Part shown: piece after piece, positions 27,067 to 35,853 of the stretch
Position numbering within the stretch: position 1 is the stretch's first letter
Layout of the letters: each line of letters starts with the position of its first letter
Assembly: GCF_006539985.1 (NCBI RefSeq)
Contig: NZ_BJOB01000001.1
Coordinates: forward strand, 62,001-126,000
DNA: 64,000 bases
Direction: 5' to 3'
From: Kurthia gibsonii
GTDB lineage: Bacteria > Bacillota > Bacilli > Bacillales_A > Planococcaceae
Made by a program: the position numbers and the translations under genes
Notes under the pieces: model-generated
The model's input: only the letters and a program-made list of their open reading frames with translations
What the model was told of the DNA's origin: nothing
The model's database searches: none

Positions 27067-27918
27067 ATGAAAAAATCATGGGGAATATTTACAGCACTAT
27101 TACTTATGCTTGTAGTTGCACTAGCAGGATGTAGCTCGGAAGATTCGAAAAAATCGGAATCTTCAGGCGATAAAGAAAAAGAAAAATTTACAGTAGGTAT
27201 GGAGGCGGGATATGCACCATTCAACTGGACACAAAAAGATGACGCGAACGGCGCTGTAAAAATCGAAGGTAATGCAGAATATGCGGGCGGTTATGATGTA
27301 CAAATTGCTAAAAAAATCGCAGATAGCTTAGATCGTGAATTAGTGATTGTAAAAACAGAGTGGGATGGTTTAATTCCGGCACTTATTTCAGGGAAAATTG
27401 ATGCAGTAATTGCAGGGATGTCACCAACAGAGGAACGTAAAAAAACAATTGATTTCTCAGATATTTACTACACTTCAAATCTTGTAATGGTCGTGAAAAA
27501 AGGCGGTAAATACGACAATGCTACATCAATTCAAGATTTCAAAGGTGCAAAAGTAACAGGTCAGTTAAATACGTCACACTATACAGTAATTGACCAAATT
27601 AATGGTGTACAAAAACAACCTGCTTCAGATAATTTCTCAGCAATGCGTGTAGCACTCGAATCAGGAAAAATTGATGCATACGTATCAGAACGTCCAGAAG
27701 GTTTATCAGCTTCAGCAGCAAATGATAAATTTAAAATGATTGAGTTCAAAGACGGTTCAGGTTTCAAAGCTGATAAAGCGGAATTCTCAGTCGCAGTTGG
27801 TGTGAAAAAAGGTAGCGAATTAACAGAGCAAGTGAATAAAGCATTAGCAAGTATTTCAGAAGACGAGCGTCAAAAGATTATGGAAACAGAGATTAAAAAC
27901 CAACCAGCAGCAAAATAG
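27067..27918 (+). CDS. Lysine ABC transporter substrate-binding lipoprotein
   Basis: The 283-residue protein has a lipoprotein signal with lipobox VALAGCSS (Cys about 22), a Lys/Ser-rich linker and a type II amino-acid-binding domain (SBP_bac_3): 'MEAGYAPFNW', 'YDVQIAKKIADSLDRELV', 'WDGLIPALISGKIDAVIAGM', 'SPTEERKKTIDFSDIYY'. The sequence alone says polar amino acid. The lysine riboswitch upstream points to lysine as substrate. The ATG follows AAAGGAGAGG. Permease and ATPase follow in the same direction after an intergenic hairpin. Confidence 0.9.
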   Translation: MKKSWGIFTALLLMLVVALAGCSSEDSKKSESSGDKEKEKFTVGMEAGYAPFNWTQKDDANGAVKIEGNAEYAGGYDVQIAKKIADSLDRELVIVKTEWDGLIPALISGKIDAVIAGMSPTEERKKTIDFSDIYYTSNLVMVVKKGGKYDNATSIQDFKGAKVTGQLNTSHYTVIDQINGVQKQPASDNFSAMRVALESGKIDAYVSERPEGLSASAANDKFKMIEFKDGSGFKADKAEFSVAVGVKKGSELTEQVNKALASISEDERQKIMETEIKNQPAAK

Positions 27919-27928
27919 AACGTACGTG

Positions 27929-27957
27929 GCTACCGACTGTCTTGTTTAGTCGGTAGC
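27929..27957 (+). terminator. Intra-operon hairpin after the binding-protein gene
   Basis: GCTACCGACT (27929-27938) and AGTCGGTAGC (27948-27957) form a perfect 10-bp stem with a weak T-tract. Such hairpins usually stabilise the binding-protein mRNA and lower expression of downstream permease genes. Confidence 0.7.
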
Positions 27958-27982
27958 TTGTATTTTATAAGGGGAGAGCGAA

Positions 27983-28771
27983 ATGAGTCTAGAATGGCTA
28001 TTTGAAATTGCTAAAGATAATTGGCAAATGTTTTTACGTGGCGCAGGAATGACGATGTTTATTGCCACCGTCAGTACCATTCTGGGGGCGATTATCGGTT
28101 TATTAATTGGGGTAATTGATACGATTCCGAAAACAAAATCAGCATTTAAAATGATTGTATTAAAAGTCATTCGTGTCATCTTACGTGTCTATGTAGAGTT
28201 CTTCCGTGGCACACCAATGATGGTACAAGCGATGGTCGTATTCTACGGATTCCCATTGATTATGCAATCAATCAAAGAATCAATCGGAACTGATTTTGGT
28301 GTCACAGGTGATATGAATCGTACAGTTGCGGCAGTATTAGTTGTATCCCTGAATACAGGGGCTTACATGGCAGAAATTGTCCGTGGTGGTATTGTCAGCG
28401 TAGATAAAGGACAATTCGAAGCGGCACAAGCAATTGGTATGAATCACTGGAAAACGATGATGCATGTCGTATTACCACAAGTTTTACGCAATATTTTACC
28501 AGCTACAGGTAACCAATTCGTTATGAATATTAAAGATACATCTGTATTAAATGTAATCGGTGTAACCGAGTTATACTTCGTCACAAAGTCAATTGCAGGT
28601 GCGAACTTTAGATACTTTGAATCATTCTTCGTAGCATGTTTAATCTATCTAGTCTTAACGATTGTTGTGACACAGATTCTACGATTCTTTGAACGTAAAT
28701 TAGGTGGCACAGCCAACTATCAAATGTTAGATATTCCGCAGCCTAGAAGAGCTGAAGGACCAATGAAGTAG
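27983..28771 (+). CDS. Amino-acid (lysine) ABC transporter permease
   Basis: The 262-residue protein has five to six membrane helices and the polar-amino-acid permease signature: '[21 protein letters not shown]' split over about 72-92, '[14 protein letters not shown]' (about 122-135), and the EAA coupling loop '[21 protein letters not shown]' near 140-161. It belongs to the HisM/GlnP family and should form a homodimer for import. GGGGAGAG precedes the ATG by about 6 bp. It is the second gene of the lysine-riboswitch operon. Confidence 0.92.
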   Translation: MSLEWLFEIAKDNWQMFLRGAGMTMFIATVSTILGAIIGLLIGVIDTIPKTKSAFKMIVLKVIRVILRVYVEFFRGTPMMVQAMVVFYGFPLIMQSIKESIGTDFGVTGDMNRTVAAVLVVSLNTGAYMAEIVRGGIVSVDKGQFEAAQAIGMNHWKTMMHVVLPQVLRNILPATGNQFVMNIKDTSVLNVIGVTELYFVTKSIAGANFRYFESFFVACLIYLVLTIVVTQILRFFERKLGGTANYQMLDIPQPRRAEGPMK

Positions 28772-28785
28772 GGAGGGAATTTACA

Positions 28786-29523
28786 TTGAGCACAGTCATT
28801 AATATTAAAAATTTAAGTAAATCCTTCGGGTCACATGAAGTCTTGAAGGACATTAACTTTTCAGTTGAAAAAGGAGAAGTTGTGACCGTAATTGGTTCTT
28901 CAGGTTCAGGTAAATCTACTTTATTACGTTGTTTAAATTTACTTGAAACACCAGATGGTGGTGAAGTGAATTATGAAGGTCAAAATGTATTAACACATAT
29001 GGAAGATGTGAATGAGTACCGAACAAAGTTAGGCATGGTGTTCCAACAGTTTAATTTATTTAATAACTGCAATGTTTTACAGAACTGCACATTGGGACAG
29101 ATTAAAGTATTAAAGCGTTCAAAACAACAGGCAGAAGAAATTGCGAAAGAATATCTAGATATCGTGGGGATGGGCAGATATATTAACGCAAGACCAGCTC
29201 AATTATCGGGTGGTCAAAAACAGCGCGTGGCGATTGCGAGAGCATTATCTATGAAGCCGACTGCATTATTATTTGATGAACCAACTTCAGCACTTGATCC
29301 AGAGATGGTCGGTGAAGTATTAAAAGTCATGAAAAAATTAGCAGAAGCAGGTTCAACAATGATTATCGTAACGCATGAAATGGAATTTGCGCGTGAAGTA
29401 TCGGATCGTATTGTTTTCATGGATCAAGGTGTGATTGTTGAAGACGGAACGCCAGATGAAGTATTTAATCATCCAAAACATGAACGAACAAAAGCCTTTT
29501 TACAACGTACGTTTAAAAACTGA
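28786..29523 (+). CDS. Amino-acid (lysine) ABC transporter ATP-binding protein
   Basis: The 245-residue ATPase has Walker [10 protein letters not shown] (about 37-45), Q-loop VFQQFNLF, signature [15 protein letters not shown], Walker [16 protein letters not shown] and switch His in [11 protein letters not shown]. This is the GlnQ/HisP class pairing with HisM-type permeases. The start codon is TTG at 28786, preceded by GGGAGGGAA (28771-28779). It completes the three-gene lysine uptake operon and is followed by a terminator. Confidence 0.93.
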   Translation: MSTVINIKNLSKSFGSHEVLKDINFSVEKGEVVTVIGSSGSGKSTLLRCLNLLETPDGGEVNYEGQNVLTHMEDVNEYRTKLGMVFQQFNLFNNCNVLQNCTLGQIKVLKRSKQQAEEIAKEYLDIVGMGRYINARPAQLSGGQKQRVAIARALSMKPTALLFDEPTSALDPEMVGEVLKVMKKLAEAGSTMIIVTHEMEFAREVSDRIVFMDQGVIVEDGTPDEVFNHPKHERTKAFLQRTFKN

Positions 29524-29547
29524 GGGTAGTATTTTATTATAATTAAG

Positions 29548-29581
29548 AAAGAATTGTGCTAAATCAGCATGATTCTTTTTT
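29548..29581 (+). terminator. Terminator of the lysine ABC operon
   Basis: AGAATTGTGCT (29550-29560) pairs with AGCATGATTCT (29566-29576) with two imperfect pairs, followed by a T-run. Confidence 0.7.
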
Positions 29582-29723
29582 ATTTTAAAATTGTAAAACC
29601 TTGCTCTATCAAGGATATCATCACTTTTTATACAAAATACTTTCATAAAAGACATAAATTGTTGTTTAGGAAATGGCAAATTAGTCAAAAATATTAACAC
29701 ATCCTAAAACAACTTAGAAAGTG

Positions 29724-29966
29724 GTGAGTGCGATTTTAGTAAATAAAAAATATGTTCGATTGTATATTAGTTTATTACTATTATGTTTTCTTATGATTCC
29801 TTCTTTCTCTATGGAAGGTAATCCACAAGCAAAAAAAGAACAACTGCTTATTTATGTGAATCAAGCAACGACCATGTATAAAAGTAAAGGAAAAGAAAAT
29901 ATAAATCGAAATTATCGCCAAGTATTTATAAGCAATATAGTAAGTCTGGTAGCTGGGTTAAGGTGA
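29724..29966 (+). pseudogene. Truncated sensor-like gene, 3' end run into MITE copy 2
   Basis: A GTG at 29724 (or 29721) opens about 80 codons: Lys-rich start, one hydrophobic segment YVRLYISLLLLCFLMI that looks like a signal anchor, then EQLLIYVNQATTMYKSKGKENI. The last segment resembles the beginning of a Cache-type extracellular sensor domain, where an 'L..yVn.A...yk.kGke.a' helix is common. The frame then stops inside the MITE-like repeat that begins near 29947. I infer a fragment of a larger membrane sensor cut off by the repeat. No strong ribosome-binding site is seen. It could instead be a small secreted protein. Confidence 0.45.
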
Positions 29967-30051
29967 AAAACTGGAATCATGCTGTAGCATGGTTCCAGTT
30001 TTTCGTTGCGAACGCTAAAAAATAAAAGTGAAATGTTTTGTCCAGCCGGTT
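29947..30051. repeat. MITE-like repeat, copy 2 (about 105 bp)
   Basis: The hairpin ACTGGAATCATGCT / AGCATGGTTCCAGT (29970-29999) with loop GT is followed by TTTTTCGTTGCGAACGCTAAAAAA and TGAAATGTTTTGTCC, matching copies 1 and 3. The left arm is shorter by about 25 bp than copy 1. Terminal repeats are degenerate (GGTAGCTGGG left; AACCGGCTGGAC right in reverse complement). It overlaps the 3' end of the truncated gene at 29724. Confidence 0.8.
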
Positions 30052-30127
30052 TTGTTTTATGAAATAGTAGAGAATTATAAAGAGGCAGTGGTAAACTGAA
30101 GAAACAATGGGGATAAAGGAGAGACTA

Positions 30128-31402
30128 ATGAATAAAAGAGTTAATCAGATATTTCGTTTTGAGTGGGTCTGGATTATATTAATAGCTGTATTTACAGCAA
30201 TCAGTAGTGAAATTAAACTCTCTCCATTTAGTGGCGAAAATTTCCGTTTTGGCATGGGGAGTATTGTATTTTTTTTAATGTTACTTATTCGTATGCCAAA
30301 GCGTTACATACTAACGGGTATAGTTACAGCGTGTATTGTTGTTGGATTCCGTATATGTTTTCCATTAGAACAAGTGCCGAACATGACAATTTATGATCGA
30401 TTCATTGAACATTATCCAGCAGGTGCTTATTATTTCATATATGTAATAGGTTTTCATTTTTTAAAGCTTAAAAATTTTATTGGACAACCTTTAAAATTAG
30501 GGTTTTTAGCGACATTTTTAGAAATACTAAGTAATAGTCTGGAGCATCTATTACGTATTTTAACAACTAATGGCTTAACAAGTAGCCTACAGGACTGGTT
30601 ACTACTTGCAGCAGTTGCTGTATTTCGTAGTTTCTTTGTTGTGGGGTTATATAGCTCTGTCTTGTTATCTGAACAGAAAAAAAGATTGGAAGATGAGTTC
30701 GCGGTAGGATCAGGTTTATATATTGAAACACTTTATTTACAAAAATCCATGAACCATATTGAGCAAATCATGGCAGATAGTTATGATTTATATCGTGTAT
30801 TAAAAAAAAGCGAACAAAGAGAGTTTAGCCAAAAAGCTTTGCACATTTCTCAAGAAATTCATGAAGTTAAAAAAGATTCACAGCGTATTTATTCGGGCTT
30901 ATCTGCAATTACACGATCACGTGATTATACACATTATGATTTATCCGAAGTAATAGAAGTAGCTATAGAAGGAAATCGTAAATATGCTCAACATTTAGAG
31001 AAAGAAATTACAATTTATACAACTGTGAATGTGAATTTTATTGTAAAAGAGCAAATGCTTTTTTTAGCGATTATTAATAATGTACTTGCGAATGCAATCG
31101 AAGCAATTAAGAAAAAAGGAAGCATCTCATTCATTATTAATGAATTAAACGATTCAATTTATATACAAGTAAGAGATTCAGGTAAAGGTATTTCAGAAGA
31201 AGATTTGCAATTAATTTATGAGCCTGGTTTTACAACTAAATTTAATGACAAAGGTGTCGCGGCAACAGGAATCGGTTTATCGCATGTTCAAGAGGCGATT
31301 CGTTTATTAGAAGGAGAGCTTCGTGTGCAATCGGTTATAGGAAAAGGTACAACATTTACAATTAAAATACCAAGGAGCAAAATTGAGCAGAGGGGCGAAT
31401 AA
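30128..31402 (+). CDS. Sensor histidine kinase (GlnK/YcbA-like)
   Basis: The 424-residue protein has six or so N-terminal membrane helices (about 8-185) and no large extracellular domain. A dimerisation segment with LHISQEIHEVKKDSQRI (His about 240) and a GHKL ATPase with NNVLANAIEA (N box), VRDSGKGISEEDLQ (G1) and GIGLSHV (G2) follow. This layout matches the GlnK (YcbA) class, which pairs with a YcbB/GlnL-type regulator as here. I start at ATG 30128 because AAGGAG (30117-30122) has proper spacing; the ATG at 30107 has none. It is 2 bp upstream of the regulator gene. Confidence 0.85.
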   Translation: MNKRVNQIFRFEWVWIILIAVFTAISSEIKLSPFSGENFRFGMGSIVFFLMLLIRMPKRYILTGIVTACIVVGFRICFPLEQVPNMTIYDRFIEHYPAGAYYFIYVIGFHFLKLKNFIGQPLKLGFLATFLEILSNSLEHLLRILTTNGLTSSLQDWLLLAAVAVFRSFFVVGLYSSVLLSEQKKRLEDEFAVGSGLYIETLYLQKSMNHIEQIMADSYDLYRVLKKSEQREFSQKALHISQEIHEVKKDSQRIYSGLSAITRSRDYTHYDLSEVIEVAIEGNRKYAQHLEKEITIYTTVNVNFIVKEQMLFLAIINNVLANAIEAIKKKGSISFIINELNDSIYIQVRDSGKGISEEDLQLIYEPGFTTKFNDKGVAATGIGLSHVQEAIRLLEGELRVQSVIGKGTTFTIKIPRSKIEQRGE

Positions 31403-31404
31403 TA

Positions 31405-32304
31405 ATGCGTTATTTTATAGTAGATGATGATGCGGCAAGTCGCCGTATGTTAAAAACGATTATTTTAGAAGAAGAAATGGGTGTAATCGTCGGTGAGGCA
31501 GATAGCGGTGAGGCGGCTATTCAAAAAATTATCGCAAGTGATCCAGATGTTGTATTAATAGACTTACTAATGCCACATTTAGATGGAATCGAAACAATTG
31601 ATGAATTGCAAAAGCACGGATTCAAAGGAACGTTCATTATGTTATCTCAAGTTGTAAATAAAGAGATGGTGGGAGAGGCATATGAAAAAGGTGTCGAATT
31701 TTTTATTCATAAGCCCATTAATCGTATTGAAGTGCATAGTATTTTAAAGAGAACGAGTGAGAATTTAATTTTGAAACAATCGCTTATGACGATTCGTAAA
31801 TCAATCATGAACTTTGAAGAAAGTACGAATACAGAAAATTATCGTAATTTAAAAGATATCGCACTTTCTATTTTGAACGATATGGGGATTGTTGGTGAGG
31901 TAGGAACAGATGATATTGTGAATATGCTGACGTATTTAGCTGAACAGGAAGAACATTCGATGCAACTACCACCTCTTAAAGAGTTATATGAAGCAGTAGC
32001 GCGTAAAACAAAAATCGATCCACTGGAGATTTTAAAAGAAAGTAAAGCAATTGAGCAGCGTATTCGTCGAACTGTTGGTGCAGCGATGAATAATATTGCG
32101 ACACTGGGTGTAGTAGATTATACAAATCCAGAATTTGAATATTATGCGCCGCGTTATTTCGAATTCTCAGAGATTCGAACGGTGATGAAGGCAATTCAAG
32201 ATGAAACAACACCTAAAAAAGTGAAAATTAATGTGAAAAAGTTCTTACAAGTACTCTATATCGAATCAAATGAAAAATTTAACAATAATTCTAGTAAAAT
32301 ATAA
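31405..32304 (+). CDS. Response regulator with YcbB (GlnL-like) output domain
   Basis: The 299-residue protein has a REC domain (about 1-120; VDDDAAS, acceptor Asp in VVLIDLLMPHLDG, FFIHKPINR) and a C-terminal YcbB-type domain (about 150-285; 'YEAVARKTKID', 'IEQRIRRTVGAAMNNIATLG'). This domain is found in B. subtilis GlnL, which activates glutamine transport/usage genes. The kinase gene ends 2 bp upstream. A DAACS symporter gene follows within 200 bp with a tandem repeat in its promoter region. I infer that this regulator controls the symporter in response to glutamate or a related substrate. Confidence 0.88.
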   Translation: MRYFIVDDDAASRRMLKTIILEEEMGVIVGEADSGEAAIQKIIASDPDVVLIDLLMPHLDGIETIDELQKHGFKGTFIMLSQVVNKEMVGEAYEKGVEFFIHKPINRIEVHSILKRTSENLILKQSLMTIRKSIMNFEESTNTENYRNLKDIALSILNDMGIVGEVGTDDIVNMLTYLAEQEEHSMQLPPLKELYEAVARKTKIDPLEILKESKAIEQRIRRTVGAAMNNIATLGVVDYTNPEFEYYAPRYFEFSEIRTVMKAIQDETTPKKVKINVKKFLQVLYIESNEKFNNNSSKI

Positions 32305-32403
32305 TTCAGAAATCGTTTTCATATCAAAACAGCATAATAGTTACTTCAATGATAAGGAAAATATATGTTTTTGAACTTTTTTTGAAAATTTTATCTAATT
32401 AAA

Positions 32404-32420
32404 ATGTCGGATAATGTCGG
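32404..32420 (+). promoter_or_regulatory. Tandem ATGTCGG repeat upstream of the symporter
   Basis: ATGTCGG occurs at 32404-32410 and again at 32414-32420, a 10-bp period (one helical turn), 85 bp before the symporter start. Direct repeats on one face of the helix are usual for GlnL-class response regulators, whose gene lies just upstream. Confidence 0.5.
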
Positions 32421-32504
32421 AAAATTAAGGTCAACCATAGAATAAGATTATAGTTTTTAAAAATTCATGAAAAAAACTAATATAATCTGAGAGGTGACTC
32501 ATTG

Positions 32505-33773
32505 ATGAAGAAGTTTAAATTAGGTCTAGCATGGCAGATTTTAATCGGTCTTATTTTAGGTGTTATTGTCGGTGCTGTATTCTACGGAAACGACAACGTA
32601 ACTAAATATCTTCAACCATTAGGTACAATCTTTATGAACATGATCAAAATGATCGTAGTACCTATTATCATTTCAACTTTAATTTTAGGTGTAGCTGGTA
32701 CTGGAGATATGAAGAAGCTTGGTAAACTAGGTTTAAAAACAATCGTTTACTTTGAAATTATCACAACAGTAGCTATTTTAATTGGTTTACTAGCAGCAAA
32801 CATTTTCAACCCAGGCGCTGGCGTTGATATGGAACATTTATCTAAAGGTGATATTTCTCAATATCAAACAACTACAGAAGAAGTGAAGCATGGTGGTTTT
32901 GCGGATACGATTATTAGCGTCGTGCCAACAAATATTGTAGCAGCAATGGCTAGCGGTAATATGCTTGCAATCATCTTCTTCTCAGTATTATTTGGTTTAG
33001 GTGTCGCAGCAATTGGTGAACGTGGTAAACCAGTTCTAGCATTCTTCTCTGGTGTAGCAGATGCGATGTTCTGGGTAACAAACACAATCATGAAATTCGC
33101 TCCGATTGGCGTATTTGCATTAATCGCTGTAACAGTTTCAACGTTCGGAGTAAAATCATTAATTCCATTATCAAAATTAGCAATTCTTGTATATGTAGCA
33201 ATGGCATTCTTCATTTTTGTTGTATTAGGAATTGTGGCAAAAATGGCGAAAATCAGCATCTTCAAGTTAATCAAAGTATTAAAAGAAGAATTGATTCTAG
33301 CTTATTCAACATCAAGTTCTGAAACCGTTTTACCACGTGTTATGAAAAAGATGGAGAACCTTGGTGCTCCAAAAGATGTTGTATCATTCGTTATTCCAAC
33401 AGGTTATTCATTTAACTTAGATGGTTCAACATTGTACCAGTCAATCGCAGCGATTTTCATTGCACAAATGTATGGCATTGATTTATCAATCACACAACAA
33501 ATTACATTAGTATTAACATTAATGGTTACTTCTAAAGGTATTGCAGGTGTACCTGGCGTATCATTCGTTGTATTATTATCAACACTTGGCGCTGTAGGTA
33601 TTCCAGTTGAAGGCTTAGCATTCATCCTTGGTATTGACCGTATCCTAGATATGGCTCGTACAGCTGTAAACGTAGTAGGTAACTCATTAGCGTCATTAGT
33701 AATGGCTCGTTGGGAAGGTCGTTTCGATCAAGAGAAGTACGATAACTACTTTGAAAACCAATCAAAAGCATAA
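32505..33773 (+). CDS. Dicarboxylate/amino acid:cation (Na+ or H+) symporter, GltP/GltT type
   Basis: The 422-residue DAACS transporter has eight helices and two hairpins. It has the family motifs 'FMNMIKMIVVPIIISTLILGV' over about 45-65, the serine-rich 'AYSTSSSETVLPRVM' (about 266-280), 'PTGYSFNLDGSTLY' (about 297-310; the NMDGT-type motif) and 'IDRILDMARTAVNVVGN' (about 376-392; Asp and Arg that bind the amino group and carboxylate). The Arg in the last motif favours acidic amino acids such as glutamate or aspartate over neutral ones. The ATG at 32505 follows GAGAGGTGAC. Control by the upstream two-component pair is likely. Confidence 0.9.
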   Translation: MKKFKLGLAWQILIGLILGVIVGAVFYGNDNVTKYLQPLGTIFMNMIKMIVVPIIISTLILGVAGTGDMKKLGKLGLKTIVYFEIITTVAILIGLLAANIFNPGAGVDMEHLSKGDISQYQTTTEEVKHGGFADTIISVVPTNIVAAMASGNMLAIIFFSVLFGLGVAAIGERGKPVLAFFSGVADAMFWVTNTIMKFAPIGVFALIAVTVSTFGVKSLIPLSKLAILVYVAMAFFIFVVLGIVAKMAKISIFKLIKVLKEELILAYSTSSSETVLPRVMKKMENLGAPKDVVSFVIPTGYSFNLDGSTLYQSIAAIFIAQMYGIDLSITQQITLVLTLMVTSKGIAGVPGVSFVVLLSTLGAVGIPVEGLAFILGIDRILDMARTAVNVVGNSLASLVMARWEGRFDQEKYDNYFENQSKA

Positions 33774-33791
33774 TACAGTATTTATATAGTG

Positions 33792-33828
33792 AAAAAGGAG
33801 AGTACTCATATCGAGTGCTCTCCTTTTC
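33792..33828 (+). terminator. Terminator after the symporter gene
   Basis: AAAAGGAGAGTACTC and GAGTGCTCTCCTTTT form a stem of about 15 bp with one wobble pair, followed by TTTTC. Confidence 0.88.
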
Positions 33829-33881
33829 TAATTTATGAATTGTAATATTTATTTCAGGGTATATGACTTAAATAGTCTGGT

Positions 33882-34554
33882 TTAGTAAGCGCTCCAACCT
33901 GAATCGGCAGCAATGGCTACATCATTAATAAGAGATGATTCATCTGAAGCAAGGAAGATTGCGATATTCGCAACTTCTTCGACTGTTCTAATGCGAGGCA
34001 TCATGCTGACACCACGCGCTGCGACTTCTAAACCGAATTGGTCCATCTTACTCATATTTGCAGCGAATTTTGTTGCGACTTGGGCAGGTGCAATCGCGTT
34101 ACAATGGATGTGATGAGGTCCGTATTGTGAAGCGACGTTCTTTGTCATACTAACAACTGCATGTGTCACAGCTGGTATAGGCTAAGTCGTCACGACCACC
34201 TGTTAAACTAGAGATAGAGGCCATATTAACCATCGTACCGCCTCCTTGCTCAACGAAGTGAGGAATTACTTTTCGCATGGCACGCATGACACCAGTTAAG
34301 TTAATATCAATTATGCGATTCCATGTATCATCTACCATGCGCTGAATATCATCTTCAGAAGCGACATTCACTTGAACACCGAAAGCATCTAATCCTTCTT
34401 TTTGAAATTCTGCAACTGTTTCGCGTAAGGATTCGTCATTGAAGTCAGCAATAACAACCTTTGCACCTTCATTAGCATAACTATGTGCAATTTCCTTATC
34501 GATTCCAGAACCACTATCTGTAATGATTGCAACTTTATCATTTAATCGTGACAT
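33882..34554 (-). pseudogene. Decayed SDR dehydrogenase gene
   Basis: Read on the minus strand, 34554-34150 encodes the first half of an SDR (MSRLNDKVAIIT...) and 34169-33882 the second half (...AVVSMTKNVASQYG to SGWSAY) in another frame. The frameshift falls next to the YxxxK active site (DLAYTS / CDTCS). There are further lesions. The cofactor loop reads TDSGSGIDKE where TGxxxGIGKE is expected. About 25 residues including the NNAG motif are deleted (SEDDIQRMVDDTWNRII). Three separate lesions in conserved motifs argue for true decay and against a sequencing error. No functional enzyme can be made. Confidence 0.88.
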
Positions 34555-34709
34555 TGTTCTTCACCTTTTCCTATTATATAGTTAAGATAGATTACACAAT
34601 CGTTATATGTAACGATATTTTAATAAAAATAAAGTATTTATAGTTGAATGATTTGATCATCTATTATAGATATAAATTTAAGTCTTTTAATCACAGTGGA
34701 GGGTTAGCA

Positions 34710-35303
34710 ATGAATATGTGGCAAGATCGTTTTGATACAGAGGGTTATGTGTACGGTATCGAGCCAAATGAGTTTGTAAAACAATATTACAAAGTATTTA
34801 AGGGAAGTAAGAAAATCGGTGCTTTTGCAGAGGGAGAAGGACGAAATGCTGTTTTCTTATCAATGAGAGGATTTATGCTAACTGCTTTTGATTTTGCACA
34901 AAGTGGTTTAAGTAAAACGAAGAAATTAGCTTCTGAAAATCATGTGCATGTCGCAACAAGATTAACAGACCTTATTCATAATGAAACACCAATTGAAGAG
35001 TTTAATGGAGCTGTTATGATTTTTGGGCATTTCCCCAAAAAATATCAAAAGCTCATTTTTGATAAAGTAATAAAATCAGTCACGCCAAGTGGCATGATTA
35101 TGATGGAGCTGTATAGCGAAGAACAATTACATTATCAAACAGGTGGACCAAAAGATATCGATTTATTATATAATCCACAAGATGTTTTAGAGTGGTGTAG
35201 TGACTATAAGATTAAACATTTTTATGTTGGTGAAGTAGTACGTAATGAAGGCACGTTGCATACAGGATTAGCGCATGTTATACAATTCATTATTCAAAAA
35301 TAG
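34710..35303 (+). CDS. Class I SAM-dependent methyltransferase (TehB/tellurite-resistance-like)
   Basis: The 197-residue protein begins MNMWQDRFDTEGYVYGIEPN and has a degenerate SAM motif I (IGAFAEGEGRNAVFLSMRGF, about 37-56) and an acidic 'AFDFAQSGLSKTKKLA' beta-2/helix region. This layout is that of small TehB-like methyltransferases with the W..RF....YvyG.ePN opening. Substrate is unknown; relatives methylate small molecules or chalcogen oxyanions. ATG 34710 follows GTGGAGGG at good spacing; the frame is open further upstream (34644) but without a ribosome-binding site. A terminator follows. Confidence 0.85.
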   Translation: MNMWQDRFDTEGYVYGIEPNEFVKQYYKVFKGSKKIGAFAEGEGRNAVFLSMRGFMLTAFDFAQSGLSKTKKLASENHVHVATRLTDLIHNETPIEEFNGAVMIFGHFPKKYQKLIFDKVIKSVTPSGMIMMELYSEEQLHYQTGGPKDIDLLYNPQDVLEWCSDYKIKHFYVGEVVRNEGTLHTGLAHVIQFIIQK

Positions 35304-35330
35304 ATTGCCTTTATAAGGCAATCTATTTTT
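35301..35330 (+). terminator. Terminator after the methyltransferase gene
   Basis: TAGATTGCCT (35301-35310) and AGGCAATCTA (35316-35325) form a perfect 10-bp stem with a TTATA loop, followed by TTTTT. Confidence 0.88.
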
Positions 35331-35383
35331 ATTTACTCTTTATTTCCTGGGAAATTGTGATACAATTATTTAGTGAAACTAAA

Positions 35384-35400
35384 AGTTACCCAAAGTAACT
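35384..35400. promoter_or_regulatory. Palindromic operator upstream of the MarR-MFS genes
   Basis: AGTTAC-CCAAA-GTAACT is a perfect 6+6 inverted repeat just downstream of a likely -10 TACAAT (35361-35366) and 22 bp before the MarR start. The position fits autorepression by the MarR protein. Confidence 0.6.
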
Positions 35401-35422
35401 AATTGCGAAGGGAGGAACTGAT

Positions 35423-35836
35423 TTGGCACATATATCATCACTGTTCCATCAAATCATTTTATTTTATAGACCTTTTGAAACACATTTGAATGCTATTTTA
35501 GCAGACCATCAATTGCATCGAGCGCAGTGGTCAATTCTTTATTACTTAGAGAAAAATGATTCAATAACTTTAGTTGAATTAGCACAGTTACAAGGAGTTG
35601 AAAAACCGACTGTGACAAGAACTGTTACAAAATTAGAGGAAGCTGGTTTAATTAAACCTATCGCGACACATGATAAACGAGAGAAACGTATAACCCTAAC
35701 AGAACAAGGAAGAACACTATATCATCAAGTTCGTATCCCAATTGATGCATTTGAACATCGTTTATTGGAGGGGGTTTCAGAGGAAGAACAGCTGCAGATG
35801 ATTGAATTGCTAGTAGCGTTAAGAGAAAAAATTTAA
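35423..35836 (+). CDS. MarR-family transcriptional regulator
   Basis: The 137-residue protein has the MarR winged HTH (ITLVELAQLQGVEKPTVTRTV, about 47-67, then wing DKREKRITLTEQG). The start codon is TTG (35423) after GGGAGGAAC. It is followed 17 bp later by an MFS efflux-like gene and preceded by a palindrome that probably is its operator. The regulator-transporter pair suggests derepression by a small toxic compound exported by the MFS protein; the ligand is unknown. Confidence 0.92.
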   Translation: MAHISSLFHQIILFYRPFETHLNAILADHQLHRAQWSILYYLEKNDSITLVELAQLQGVEKPTVTRTVTKLEEAGLIKPIATHDKREKRITLTEQGRTLYHQVRIPIDAFEHRLLEGVSEEEQLQMIELLVALREKI

Positions 35837-35853
35837 TAAAAAGAAGGAATAAT

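Noticed and set aside
34150-34554. Two separate small genes in place of one SDR pseudogene
   Set aside because: The two frames are adjacent, in the right order, and together match one SDR with continuous homology across the frameshift.
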